A stretch of 64,000 bases of DNA from Criibacterium bergeronii (GTDB lineage Bacteria; Bacillota; Clostridia; Peptostreptococcales; Filifactoraceae). Under the pieces are notes generated by a model. The model searched no databases, was not told the origin of the DNA, and saw only the letters and a list, made by a program, of their open reading frames with translations. The translations under genes were made by a program, and so were the position numbers. Below, piece by piece: positions 50,824 through 62,347 of this stretch. The DNA lies in assembly GCF_001693775.2 (NCBI RefSeq), contig NZ_MBEW02000005.1:1-64000 (forward strand). Reading direction: 5' to 3'. Within the stretch, counting starts at the first letter, position 1; each line of letters begins with the position of its first letter.

Positions 50824-52740
50824 TTATTTGCTTAAAATCTTTTTTGTTTCAACTTCTTCTTTTAATTTAGTTATAAAATCTTGAATACTCATTGCACCAA
50901 GTTCTCCCATATCTCTGCTACGAACGGATATATTGGAAGATTCTACCTCTTTTTCACCTATTACAAGCATATAAGGAACTTTTTCCAATTGGGCTTCTCT
51001 GATTTTAAATCCTATTTTTTCTGCTCTTGTGTCTAATTCTACTCTAAAGCCTTGTGCTTTAAGCTCTGCTGCAACTTTTTTAGAGTAGTCTAGGAATTTG
51101 TCAGATATTGGTAAAACTTTTATTTGCACCGGAGCAAGCCAAGCAGGGAATTTACCGGCGAAGTGTTCGATTAATATTCCTATAAATCTTTCCATACTTC
51201 CAAACACTGTTCTATGAATCATGATAGGACGTTGTTTTTCGTCATTACTGTCAGTATATGTCATATCAAATCTTTCAGGCAACTGGAAGTCTAGCTGTAT
51301 AGTACCACACTGCCATGTTCTGCCTATAGCATCTTCTAGATGGAAGTCTATTTTAGGTCCGTAGAAAGCTCCATCTCCTTCATTAACTACATAGTCAACG
51401 CCTTTTCTCTTCAGTGCCTCTATAAGTCCATTTGTTGCAATCTCCCATTGTTCTTCCGTACCCATAGAATTTTCAGGTCTAGTGGAAAGCTCAACGTGAT
51501 ATTTAAATCCAAATATATTGTAAACGTAGTCTTCTAATTCCATTATTCCAACTAATTCGTCAGTAACCTGAGATGGTAATACATAAAGGTGAGCATCGTC
51601 TTGGGTAAATGTTCTAACTCTCATCAAGCCGTGAAGTGCTCCTGATAATTCATGTCTGTGGACTTGTCCCATTTCAGCCCATCTAAGTGGTAGGTCTTTG
51701 TAGCTGAATTTATGTGAGTTGTAAATCAAGATTGAGCCTGGACAGTTCATGGGTTTTATAGCATAATCAGCATCATCTATTTTTGTAAAATACATATTTT
51801 CTTTATAATGGTCCCAGTGACCTGACTGATGCCATAGTGCTTCGTTTAATATTAGTGGTGTCTTGATTTCATCATAGCCTCTTTTTGTATGCTCTTGTCT
51901 CCAAAAGCTTTCAAGTATATTTCTAAGAACCATTCCTTTTGCATGGAAAAATGGAAATCCCGGTCCTTCTTCGTGCATTGAGAACAAGTCAAGCTCTTTA
52001 CCAAGTTTTCTGTGGTCTCTTAGCTTCGCCTCTTCAAGCATATTTAGGTAATCGTCCAAGTCTTTTTTCTTTTCAAACGAAATGCCGTATACTCTTTGTA
52101 ATTGTTTATTTTTAGCGTCCGCTCTCCAATATGCACCGGCTACTGATGTGAGTTTGAAAGCTTTAACATACTTAGTGCTCATAAGATGTGGTCCGCTACA
52201 TAGGTCGATATATTCTCCTTGTGTATAGATAGATATAGCAGCATCTTGCGGTATGCCTTCAATTATTTCTATTTTATATGTTTCGTTTCTTTTTTTGAAT
52301 AAATCAAGAGCATCTTGTCTAGATAATTCACTTCTTTTTATTTCCAAGTTTTCTTTGACTATTTTTTTCATTTCTTCTTCTATTTTAGTCAATTCCTCTT
52401 GTGTAAGTGGAGTATCTAAATCTATATCATAATAAAAACCATTGTCTACAGCAGGTCCTGTACCTAGCTTAGCTTGCGGATATAGTCTTTTTATAGCTTG
52501 AGCCATTATGTGCGTGCTTGTATGCCAAAAAACTTCTTTTCCTTCTTTATCTTCAAATTTTAAAAATTCAAGATTGCTATCTTTGTCGATGACGGTTGTA
52601 AGGTCTTTGCTTTCGCCATTCACTTTTACAGCTAGTACACTTCTTGCAAATCCATCGCTTATGCTCTTTGCCACATCTAATGCACTTACTGGAGCGTCAT
52701 AGCTTTTTTCGTTCTTGCCTTGTAATGTAATTTTAATCAT
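50824..52740 (-). CDS. thrS: threonyl-tRNA synthetase
   Basis: 638 residues, the normal class II ThrRS layout. A TGS domain at 1-60 (PVSALDVAKSISDGFARSVL) is followed by the editing domain with FWHTSTHIMAQAIKRLYP (HxxxH) and DLCSGPHLMSTKYVKAFKLT, the catalytic core with IKPMNCPGSILIYN (zinc Cys), GQVHRHELSGALHGLMRVRT and MIHRTVFGSMERFIGILIEH, and a C-terminal anticodon-binding domain. It starts at an ATG after AAGGGGA, only 52 bases from fbp. No T-box leader precedes it, which is unusual for Firmicute thrS. Confidence 0.98.
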   Translation of the reverse strand: MIKITLQGKNEKSYDAPVSALDVAKSISDGFARSVLAVKVNGESKDLTTVIDKDSNLEFLKFEDKEGKEVFWHTSTHIMAQAIKRLYPQAKLGTGPAVDNGFYYDIDLDTPLTQEELTKIEEEMKKIVKENLEIKRSELSRQDALDLFKKRNETYKIEIIEGIPQDAAISIYTQGEYIDLCSGPHLMSTKYVKAFKLTSVAGAYWRADAKNKQLQRVYGISFEKKKDLDDYLNMLEEAKLRDHRKLGKELDLFSMHEEGPGFPFFHAKGMVLRNILESFWRQEHTKRGYDEIKTPLILNEALWHQSGHWDHYKENMYFTKIDDADYAIKPMNCPGSILIYNSHKFSYKDLPLRWAEMGQVHRHELSGALHGLMRVRTFTQDDAHLYVLPSQVTDELVGIMELEDYVYNIFGFKYHVELSTRPENSMGTEEQWEIATNGLIEALKRKGVDYVVNEGDGAFYGPKIDFHLEDAIGRTWQCGTIQLDFQLPERFDMTYTDSNDEKQRPIMIHRTVFGSMERFIGILIEHFAGKFPAWLAPVQIKVLPISDKFLDYSKKVAAELKAQGFRVELDTRAEKIGFKIREAQLEKVPYMLVIGEKEVESSNISVRSRDMGELGAMSIQDFITKLKEEVETKKILSK

Positions 52741-52792
52741 TTTTTCCCCTTAATTTTGTTAAATTTTATTAATTTAAAAAATATATTATTTA

Positions 52793-54778
52793 TCAATCCT
52801 TTGGTTTTAATATACCCTTTTTGTAAGCATTTATCAGCATCTCTAAATCATATATTTTTGATTGCAGTGTTTTACCTATATCTGTATCTTTTACTCTTTT
52901 TCTTGAGGTCAATTGCTCTACAACCTGCTTTGTAGATTTTATATCAAAGCCCTCTCTAAGAACTTTTTCAACTGATTCAAATGGCTTGTGACTTATTAGT
53001 GTCAGTCCGTAAGAATTATATGTTAGAGTAAATCCGGCTATTCCTGTATTTTTTTGATATGCCTTTGAAAAGCCTCCATCAATTATTAAAAGTTTGCCTC
53101 CGGCTCTTATTGGATTTTCACCCTTGGATACTCTAACTGGTGTATGTCCGTTGACTATATGGCTGTCAGCTCCTTTTAACCCAAAATCCTCCAAAATGCT
53201 TTTAGCTATAGTGCCGTCATCTACCTTCATCAAGGTGTAGTATGGAGAATATTTTTCTTCGTGTGACTCTTTATCATCAATAAAATATCTCTCAAAGGTG
53301 GTCATTTTATCTTTACCAAAAAGAGTTGAGTCCTCATTACACCATAAGAACCACAAAAAATCAGTAACTTTTGGATTATTTCTGCGGTCAAAGTAAGCTT
53401 GTCTTGCCAATTGGTCGTATTTATCCATTAAACTTTTGCCTGAGAAGTATTCGCCATTAATTTTCTTTTTCTTTAATGTACCATCTTCGTTTAACAGTAT
53501 GCAGGCATGGAATAATAAATTCTCATTGAATATTGTATACATACTACCCTTTGCATATAAAAATCGTATATGCTTTCTCAGCTTATCACTATTGGTAAAA
53601 TTCTTACAAAGTGTGTCTATAACATACTGTTCCTCCTTGGTTAGCTGAGCCGGATTATCTTTATCTATTGTGGGAAAATACACATCATTTAAGGTGTATG
53701 CTTTGCCCTCTATTTTGACTGTCTTGCCCGCCAAGTCAATATCTCTTAATACACGTCTGTTTTCCATGTTATATTCAGGATGCTGGCTTATGATTTGGTC
53801 TTCTACTTTAAACTGAATGATAGAAATTGCCTTGTGCATTTTTGCAAATAGTTTTTTATTTACATCAAAGGCTTCGCCCCTTGACTCCTTAGGCATAAAA
53901 TCTTTACATTCATCGTTAGCATATACCTTGCTTGCAAAGGTTATTAGTGGGAGTAGACTTATTCCGTAGGCATTTTCCAGTGTGTCATCATTTGCATATC
54001 TGAGCGATATTCTTACTACATTTGCTACGCAAGCCGGATTTCCTGCCGCTGCTCCCATCCATAGGACATCGTGATTTCCCCATTGAATATCCACATCTCT
54101 TTGCTCCATAAGATTGTCCATGACTTTATCAGGAGCAGGTCCTCTATCAAATATGTCGCCTATAATGTGCAGATGGTCTACAACTAATCTTTTGATTACT
54201 TGTGAAATTTGTATGATGAATAAGTCCGCTCTTTCATATTCAACTATGGATGCAATTATTTCGTTATAATACTCTTTTTTGTTAAATCTATGCTCATCTT
54301 CTTGTAGTAGCTCTTCCATAATATATGCAAAGTCACTTGGTAGCATCTTTCTTACCTTTGACCTAGTATATTTTGAGGCGGATGCTCTAGCTACTTTTAT
54401 AAGCCTGTAAATTGTCAGCTTATACCAGTTTTCAAGTATCAGCTGGTCTTTTTTTTCTGATTTGATAAGGTCAAGTTTTTGCTGAGGATAATAAATAAGA
54501 GAGGTCAGCTCTTCTAAATCCTCTATGCTCACTGTTGAACCAAGTTCTTCGTAAACTTTTCTTCTCACTGTACCTGAGGCATTTTGCATAACATGGTTAA
54601 ATGCTTCCGCTTCGCCGTGTATATCTGTCAAAAAATGTTCTGTAGCTTTAGGTAAATTCAAGATAGCTTTAAGATTTACTACTTCTCTTACAGCAGAGGT
54701 AATGTTTGTGAAAGTGTTTGATAATAAATTTAGATATTTTATATTATCATACAATACTTCTTTTGGAATATCTTTCAT
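52793..54778 (-). CDS. fbp: fructose-1,6-bisphosphatase class III
   Basis: 661 residues, the length of the Firmicute class III (YydE-like) enzyme. Metallophosphoesterase motifs: FLTDIHGEAEAFNHVMQNAS, HIIGDIFDRGPAPDKVMD, IQWGNHDVLWMGAAAGNPAC and IVNGHTPVRVSKGENPIRAG. It converts fructose 1,6-bisphosphate to fructose 6-phosphate in gluconeogenesis, opposing phosphofructokinase. It sits between ftsY and thrS, 14 bases after ftsY. A good AAGGA site precedes the ATG. Confidence 0.97.
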   Translation of the reverse strand: MKDIPKEVLYDNIKYLNLLSNTFTNITSAVREVVNLKAILNLPKATEHFLTDIHGEAEAFNHVMQNASGTVRRKVYEELGSTVSIEDLEELTSLIYYPQQKLDLIKSEKKDQLILENWYKLTIYRLIKVARASASKYTRSKVRKMLPSDFAYIMEELLQEDEHRFNKKEYYNEIIASIVEYERADLFIIQISQVIKRLVVDHLHIIGDIFDRGPAPDKVMDNLMEQRDVDIQWGNHDVLWMGAAAGNPACVANVVRISLRYANDDTLENAYGISLLPLITFASKVYANDECKDFMPKESRGEAFDVNKKLFAKMHKAISIIQFKVEDQIISQHPEYNMENRRVLRDIDLAGKTVKIEGKAYTLNDVYFPTIDKDNPAQLTKEEQYVIDTLCKNFTNSDKLRKHIRFLYAKGSMYTIFNENLLFHACILLNEDGTLKKKKINGEYFSGKSLMDKYDQLARQAYFDRRNNPKVTDFLWFLWCNEDSTLFGKDKMTTFERYFIDDKESHEEKYSPYYTLMKVDDGTIAKSILEDFGLKGADSHIVNGHTPVRVSKGENPIRAGGKLLIIDGGFSKAYQKNTGIAGFTLTYNSYGLTLISHKPFESVEKVLREGFDIKSTKQVVEQLTSRKRVKDTDIGKTLQSKIYDLEMLINAYKKGILKPKD

Positions 54779-54792
54779 ATAAATTCCTTCTT

Positions 54793-56123
54793 TTATTTAG
54801 ACTTTTCAAAAATGGCGTCCACAAAGTTTTTAGCATCAAAAATCTGCAGGTCTTCTACTTTTTCTCCAACTCCAACAAATTTAACCGGTACTTTATATTC
54901 GTCTATTACTGACAAAATTATTCCGCCCTTTGCTGTACCATCTAGCTTGGTTAATACTATACCATCCAGCTTGGTCACTTCTCCAAAGGTACTTACTTGA
55001 TTAAGTGCATTTTGTCCTGTTGTAGCATCTATTACTAATAAGACTTGTTTTTTTGCTTCAGGGTATTCTTTATCTACTGTTCTAATTATTTTTTCAAGCT
55101 CTTTCATCAAATTTTTCTTATTGTGCAGTCTACCGGCTGTATCACAAATAAGTACGTCTGTTCCCTGAGACTTAGCTTTTTGAACCGCATCATAAATAAC
55201 TGCGGAGGGGTCCGCTCCTTGACTGTGAGAAACAACTGTCGTGCCTGCACGTTCAGCCCAAACCTCCAATTGTTCTTCTGCAGCTGCTCTAAATGTATCT
55301 CCGGCAGCAAGTAAAACTGATTTGCCTTCATTTTTTAATTTTAATGCAATTTTCCCTATTGTGGTGGTTTTACCTACTCCATTTACTCCAACGACTATTA
55401 TTACAGATTTTGAAGAGGTATCCAGCGATGAATTATTGTCTTGTATAAGCTCATATACTGTATTTTTTAGCTCATCGTGTACCTTATCTACTTCTGTTAC
55501 ACCATGCTTTTTGATGTTTTGTTTAAGTTTTTCTACGATGTTTAGTGTGGTTTCATAGCTTATATCACTAGTTATCAAAACTTCTTCTATTTCTTCATAT
55601 AAATCTTCATCTATTTCTATATGGTTCTTGAATAAATTGTCAAACTTGTCGCTAAAATTTTGTCCTGTCTTTTGTAGACCTTGTTTTAATCTTGCAAAAA
55701 AACCTAAAGATTTTGACTCATCTTTTTTTTTTCTAATTCTTCACTTGCTGCTACATCTTCTTGTTTTATTTGTGTAGCTACGCTCTGATTTTGAGCTGCG
55801 AACCTATCCATATCTGCTTTTACAGTCTCTGCCTCATAAAGATTGGAGTTTGGAATGTATATATCTTCTATTGGTGCTGATTTTACTGCTGTATTAGTTT
55901 GACTATTTGCTGCGTTTGCATGACCCTGAACAATTTTTTTCTCCAACATATCTTCAAAATATTCTGTTTGCTTTGAGTCATAATTTGGTTCTTCTTTTAA
56001 AAGGTCTTCATTTGGTATTTTTTTATCTTGATTTAAAAACATACTTTTATCAGAGTTGTCTGTTTTTGATGTGCTATTTTCTTCTGCTTTTTTGTTAAAT
56101 CCAAAAAAATCTTTTAATCCCAT
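54793..56123 (-). CDS. ftsY: signal recognition particle receptor FtsY, two frames joined at a poly-A slippery site
   Basis: FtsY is split between two frames. From the ATG at 56123 (AGGAG upstream) codons 1-134 encode the acidic A domain (MGLKDFFGFNKKAEENSTSK) and end, after five more codons, at a TAG at 55704. The conserved N and G domains (SLGFFARLKQGLQKTGQNFS, GVNGVGKTTTIGKIA, DTAGRLHNK, LTKLDGTAKGG) lie in the -1 frame, open from GAT at 55722 to the stop at 54793. The switch point is ten A residues (55723-55732) ending in A AAA AAG, in phase for -1 slippage. A joined product has 443 residues. The NG part has no good start of its own: a TTG at 55578 would delete helix N1. FtsY docks SRP-bound ribosomes at the membrane and is usually essential. 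Confidence 0.9.
55722..55732 (-). promoter_or_regulatory. ftsY: slippery poly-A tract (A AAA AAG) in ftsY
   Basis: Minus-strand GAA AAA AAA AAG ATG in the zero frame. Slipping back one base at A AAA AAG, the same heptamer as in E. coli dnaX, gives AAA AAA GAT GAG TCA and enters the frame of the GTPase domain. A weak stem AATCTT/AAGATT lies about 11 bases downstream. An upstream Shine-Dalgarno-like stimulator is not obvious. A run of 11 A instead of 10 would restore one frame, so a sequencing error must be considered. Confidence 0.6.
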
Positions 56124-56132
56124 TTTATTCTC

Positions 56133-56594
56133 CTAATTTAAATATTTAGATTTGCCTGTTTGCTGAACATAGGCAATTTTTTTTCTTTTAATTCTTAAAT
56201 CTCTTCTGTCCTCATCACTAAAATCGACTAATAATACAAACATTATATCGTATCTGTAGTCTAAAAATGTATATGGTTCATAGTCTACACTTACGTTGTC
56301 TATGCCTAGACTTAACCTTATTTCATCCTCTATCTTTTGTGTGATGCTGCCTATTATTAATGCAGCCTCATCGTCTATTAAAATCATATCCTCAAGCTCT
56401 ATATATTTTATATCGCCTTGTGAGTCTATTATGCCAACGTGCATATTTTTCGCACTGATTTTACAATCATATACAAAAACATCTTTATAAGAAAAATCAT
56501 CTGTTACATCTACCAAGCTGATATTTGCCGGCAGAGCTTTTTTTATAATTGGTAGTAGGTCTTTGCCAGTCACTTTCGTAGCTGTATTACTCAT
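56133..56594 (-). CDS. conserved-looking soluble protein, unknown
   Basis: 153 residues with no signal or membrane helix. It alternates hydrophobic and charged strands (NISLVDVTDDFSYKDVFVYD, YEPYTFLDYRYDIMFVLLVD) and ends in a basic helix (RRDLRIKRKKIAYVQQ). No family recognised. It has a strong AAGGAGGT site and lies nine bases before ftsY, after a membrane-anchored unknown, so it belongs to the pheB-thrS unit. Confidence 0.7.
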   Translation of the reverse strand: MSNTATKVTGKDLLPIIKKALPANISLVDVTDDFSYKDVFVYDCKISAKNMHVGIIDSQGDIKYIELEDMILIDDEAALIIGSITQKIEDEIRLSLGIDNVSVDYEPYTFLDYRYDIMFVLLVDFSDEDRRDLRIKRKKIAYVQQTGKSKYLN

Positions 56595-56630
56595 ATGACC
56601 TCCTTGATATTAAATTGTTAAATTTAGTTT

Positions 56631-57578
56631 CTATTTTTCTTTTTCAGTCTCTAGTTTGTTGTTTGTATCGCCTTCTTCAGGTCTGTCTTCTTTTGAATAT
56701 ATGACATTTAGCTTACCATCTTTATATTCAAAACCTGTAAACCATTTTAGATACTCATTGTCAGCCTCTATCAAAATATCTTGATTTCCTGAGCCATTAA
56801 TATCCATTATGCTCATTTTTGGATACATACCTCCGTCAGTATCTTTTGGTAATCTACCTACTATACTACCCTTTTTGCTGCCCAATACAACATATAAATT
56901 TTTATAATATTTTTGTGTGTATTCTTCCTTGTCACCAATAAGTAAGATGCTTGATGCATCTCCTCCAAGTACCTTTTTATCATTGTCTATTCTTTGAATA
57001 ACTGTAGGTCTTGCACCTAGATTGTGTCCATCAGGGTTGGCATAATATTCTAATTTCATTTTTACAAAGGCTTGACCTTGGTCGTATAAAAGGCTGTATC
57101 TTGTAGAGTCTTTTATCCAATGTGTATAGCTTTCTTCTAACGGCTTAGATTTATCAAACAGTGAGTCATAAAAAGGTGTGCCTAACTCTACTTTCATTTC
57201 TTCATATACTGCCTTGATGTCATCTTTTTTTACCGGTAGGTTTATCTGATAAATTCTATCTTGCAGTCCATAATAATATCTTGCTTTGAAGTCTTTATTA
57301 AACCAATGCTGATCATAGTCAATATATTGGTTGTCATAGTTTGAGCCGTCACCTTGTGTGCCTTCACCAAATTTAAGGGTTAAATCACTTTTAACCATAG
57401 AAAAAGCATCAAATGGCAAAATCGGAAATTTATTTTCTTCGGCTTTTTCGCTAACCTGACCATCTTTACTTAACTGAGGCATACTTTTGTAATACATTGT
57501 ATAGCTTACTGCTACCAAAAGAGCCACTAATATTGTTGCAATAATAATTATTTTCTTGAAATTTTTTTCTTCTAACAT
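56631..57578 (-). CDS. membrane-anchored extracytoplasmic protein, unknown
   Basis: 315 residues. One N-terminal helix (about 8-28, IIIIATILVALLVAVSYTMY) is followed by a large extracytoplasmic domain. A repeat-like pair of segments (FGEGTQGDGSNYDNQYIDYD and VELGTPFYDSLFDKSKP) suggests two similar subdomains. A segment with SIMDINGSGNQDILIEADNE resembles an FG-GAP/VCBS calcium-loop motif. The tail is rich in Glu and Lys. No family recognised. It lies two bases after pheB. Confidence 0.68.
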   Translation of the reverse strand: MLEEKNFKKIIIIATILVALLVAVSYTMYYKSMPQLSKDGQVSEKAEENKFPILPFDAFSMVKSDLTLKFGEGTQGDGSNYDNQYIDYDQHWFNKDFKARYYYGLQDRIYQINLPVKKDDIKAVYEEMKVELGTPFYDSLFDKSKPLEESYTHWIKDSTRYSLLYDQGQAFVKMKLEYYANPDGHNLGARPTVIQRIDNDKKVLGGDASSILLIGDKEEYTQKYYKNLYVVLGSKKGSIVGRLPKDTDGGMYPKMSIMDINGSGNQDILIEADNEYLKWFTGFEYKDGKLNVIYSKEDRPEEGDTNNKLETEKEK

Positions 57579-57580
57579 AT

Positions 57581-58015
57581 TTACTCCATTGCTAATAATT
57601 TTACTTCTAAAACTTCATTTTTTTGCTTTATCTTGTCTAATATAGTAGCTACAGGATTTAGCATCTGTGAAATGTCAGCTGTAATTGTAAGAGTAGCAAC
57701 TCCGTTAATTGGTATTGTCTGATTTATAGTAAGTATGCTTGCCTTTTGTTTGGCAAAAACTTCCAGTATCTCTGATAAAATTCCAGTCACATTTTTTAGG
57801 GAAAATTCCATCGTAGCTATGTTTGAACTAATTGTATCGGAAGTATCAAAGACGAAATCCTTGTACTTATAGTAAGAGCTGCGGCTAATACCGGATTTTT
57901 TTACAGCGTCACTAACTCCCTTGGCTTTGCCGGAGACTAATAGCTGCTTTGCCATTACTACTTTTTCATATACATCCGGTAAGACTTTGCTATCTACGAG
58001 CAACAATTTTTTCAT
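57581..58015 (-). CDS. pheB: PheB-type ACT domain protein
   Basis: 144 residues. The N-terminal helix-turn-helix-like region (YEKVVMAKQLLVSGKAKGVS and KSGISRSSYYKYKD) and the C-terminal ACT domain (ATMEFSLKNVTGILSEILEV, SILTINQTIPINGVATLTIT) match UPF0735/PheB. ACT domains bind amino acids. B. subtilis pheB neighbours pheA, and its role there is regulatory. Here pheA is absent and pheB heads the unit leading to ftsY, fbp and thrS. Confidence 0.9.
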   Translation of the reverse strand: MKKLLLVDSKVLPDVYEKVVMAKQLLVSGKAKGVSDAVKKSGISRSSYYKYKDFVFDTSDTISSNIATMEFSLKNVTGILSEILEVFAKQKASILTINQTIPINGVATLTITADISQMLNPVATILDKIKQKNEVLEVKLLAME

Positions 58016-58057
58016 AACATCACCTTATTTCATCAAAATAAACTTAAATTGTCTTTA

Positions 58058-58085
58058 ATTATATCACATTTGTGTTCATAGTTAA
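58058..58085 (-). promoter_or_regulatory. promoter of the pheB-ftsY-fbp-thrS unit
   Basis: Minus-strand TTAACT, 16 bases, TGATATAAT (extended -10), about 43 bases before the pheB ATG. Confidence 0.6.
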
Positions 58086-58161
58086 ATACTCCTAGAGCAA
58101 TTTGTAAAATCCTGATGTGTTCAATTATAAAAATTTTGATTATTTTTACATTAAATATTTT

Positions 58162-59118
58162 CTACAAAACCCTATATATTTCATCAGTTACAATGTTTTG
58201 ATTTTGAAGTATTTTTTCAGATTTTCTTTGAGTAAGTTGTCCAATTAGAGTGTACTTTATACCATCTATTTCGCATGGTAATTTTTCATTTGAAATTATA
58301 AGCATACTGCCACTGGAGATTAATTTTAACGGGTTGATTTTAAAATGTTCGCATATCTTTTTTGTGACTTGCGTCAAAGGCATTTGCTTGTCATAAAGCT
58401 CATAGGATAATTTTAAATTTTCCGATAACTCACTTAATGCCCCTATTAATCCGCCCTCTGTTATGTCGTGCATTAAGCATATGTCTTTTTCTTTAACCAA
58501 ATTTGCATCTTTAGTGACTGAAAGTAGCTTTATATATGAATGTGCCTCTTGTATTTCACTGTCTGTCAAAATTTCTTTTAGCTCTTCTTGTTTTTCTTTT
58601 GCTATTATATATGAACCTTCAAGTCCTAAATTTTTAGTAACATAAATGTATGAGCTTAACTTTGGATTACTTCTATTTAGATATTTGTGCATATTTATTT
58701 TTCCAAAGGCTGTAATTGAAACAATCGGCTTATTTACAGAGTCCGTAAATTCTGTATGTCCTCCTATAACCTGCACGTTATTATTTAGACATTCGTCAAG
58801 CACTTGTGCCGATATTTTTTCCAGTTCTTCTACACTGCTATGACTTGGCATAAGTATTGTTACTGTCACTCCAAAGGGCTCTGCCATTGCTGCCGCAATA
58901 TCATTTAAATTGATTATTACCGCAAGCTTGCCTATATTTTCTGTAGTAGCTGTTATCGGGTCTGTAGATACGCAAATTAAGTCATCAGAACGTATAATTC
59001 CACAATCTTGACCAATCGCAGGTGTTGTCAAAACTTCTTTTCTTTTTCTTTCAATGTTATTAAATATGATTTTTTTTAACAAGTCTGAGCTTAGTTTACC
59101 ATTATTTTTCTGTTCCAA
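58162..59118 (-). CDS. AIR synthase-related protein (HypE/ThiL-like fold)
   Basis: 318 residues. The ATP-grasp-unrelated PurM fold is indicated by AIGQDCGIIRSDDLICVSTD, GKLAVIINLNDIAAAMAEPF, VQVIGGHTEFTDSVNKPIVS and LMHDITEGGLIGALSELSEN. Such proteins bind ATP and activate carbonyl or carboxamide groups. It resembles HypE most but lacks the C-terminal Pro-Arg-Ile-Cys tail, ending IVTDEIYRVL, so it is not a functional HypE. No hydrogenase genes are nearby. The start is 12 bases after ligA. Confidence 0.82.
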   Translation of the reverse strand: MEQKNNGKLSSDLLKKIIFNNIERKRKEVLTTPAIGQDCGIIRSDDLICVSTDPITATTENIGKLAVIINLNDIAAAMAEPFGVTVTILMPSHSSVEELEKISAQVLDECLNNNVQVIGGHTEFTDSVNKPIVSITAFGKINMHKYLNRSNPKLSSYIYVTKNLGLEGSYIIAKEKQEELKEILTDSEIQEAHSYIKLLSVTKDANLVKEKDICLMHDITEGGLIGALSELSENLKLSYELYDKQMPLTQVTKKICEHFKINPLKLISSGSMLIISNEKLPCEIDGIKYTLIGQLTQRKSEKILQNQNIVTDEIYRVL

Positions 59119-59130
59119 CTTTTTATCCCT

Positions 59131-61618
<2,488 letters not shown>

Positions 61619-61658
61619 AACTTTTAAATTTTACCATAATATACAAATTTTTTCACTA

Positions 61659-61697
61659 AAAAACCGCCTCATATTTTTAAATTAAATATAAGGCGGC
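61659..61697 (-). terminator. terminator of the HD-domain gene
   Basis: Minus-strand GCCGCCTTATATTT pairs with AAATATGAGGCGG and is followed by TTTTTTA. Six GC-rich pairs extended by AT pairs. Confidence 0.88.
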
Positions 61698-61708
61698 ATT
61701 TTTATAAG

Positions 61709-62299
61709 CTAAATATTTTTTAATTGCTCCTCAACATCATTTTCAGTGTGCTGCATTGCCTCTAAGGTAATGGCTAAAACTTCGTCCAAATCCTTTCCCA
61801 TCATTTGTGCCCCTTTTATGATGACATCTCTGTCACAACCGGCAGCAAATTTTTTATCCTTAAATTTCTTTTTAAGGCTCTTTAACTGCATATCGCTAGT
61901 AGATTTTGACGGACGCATAAGTGCTGCTGCACCAACAAGTCCTGTAAGCTCATCAACAGCAAATAAAGTTTTTTCCATATCGTGTTCAGGCTTAATTTCT
62001 ACCCCGTGCATACCATAGGCGTGAGAGCAAATTGCATTAATCATATCTTCTGAAACGCCCTCAGGTGCAAGCAAACTAGGTGCTTTAGAGCAATGCTGCT
62101 CCGGATACATTTCCCAGTCAACATCGTGCATCAAACCAACTAACTCCCAGTAATCTTTTTCGTCTTTATATCCAAGTTTTTCTGCTAAATAGCCCATTAC
62201 TGCTCCTACAGTCAACCCATGGCGTAAGTGGAATTCTTCCTTGTTGTATTTTTTTAAAATTTCTATCGCTTTTGCCTTATCAATCGCTGAAACTCTCAT
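61709..62299 (-). CDS. HD superfamily hydrolase
   Basis: 196 residues. HD motif residues are H24/H27 (EEFHLRHGLTVGAVMGYLAE), the HD dyad in VGLMHDVDWEMYPEQHCSKA, then ICSHAYGMHGVEIKPEHDME and the distal FAVDELTGLVGAAALM. This is the YfbR-unrelated HDIG group often annotated as HD domain hydrolase; substrates are probably nucleotides but unknown. It is followed by a strong terminator. The start has a GGAGAA site. Confidence 0.88.
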   Translation of the reverse strand: MRVSAIDKAKAIEILKKYNKEEFHLRHGLTVGAVMGYLAEKLGYKDEKDYWELVGLMHDVDWEMYPEQHCSKAPSLLAPEGVSEDMINAICSHAYGMHGVEIKPEHDMEKTLFAVDELTGLVGAAALMRPSKSTSDMQLKSLKKKFKDKKFAAGCDRDVIIKGAQMMGKDLDEVLAITLEAMQHTENDVEEQLKNI

Positions 62300-62320
62300 A
62301 TTTTCTCCTTGTTTTAGAAA

Positions 62321-62342
62321 TACCCGAGGAAATCCTCGGGTA
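62321..62342 (-). terminator. short GC hairpin after the small membrane protein gene
   Basis: TACCCGAGG, AAAT, CCTCGGGTA: a nine-base stem six bases downstream of the stop at 62348, followed on the minus strand by a modest T-rich run (TTTCT). Likely terminator. Confidence 0.7.
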
Positions 62343-62347
62343 AAAGA

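Noticed and set aside
52741-52792. T-box leader before thrS
   Set aside because: Only 52 bases separate fbp and thrS; no specifier loop, AGGGUGGNACCGCG motif or terminator is present.
54793-55578. Short FtsY starting at the TTG at 55578 as a separate gene
   Set aside because: It would remove 48 conserved N-domain codons (SLGFFARLKQGLQ region) and has no ribosome binding site.
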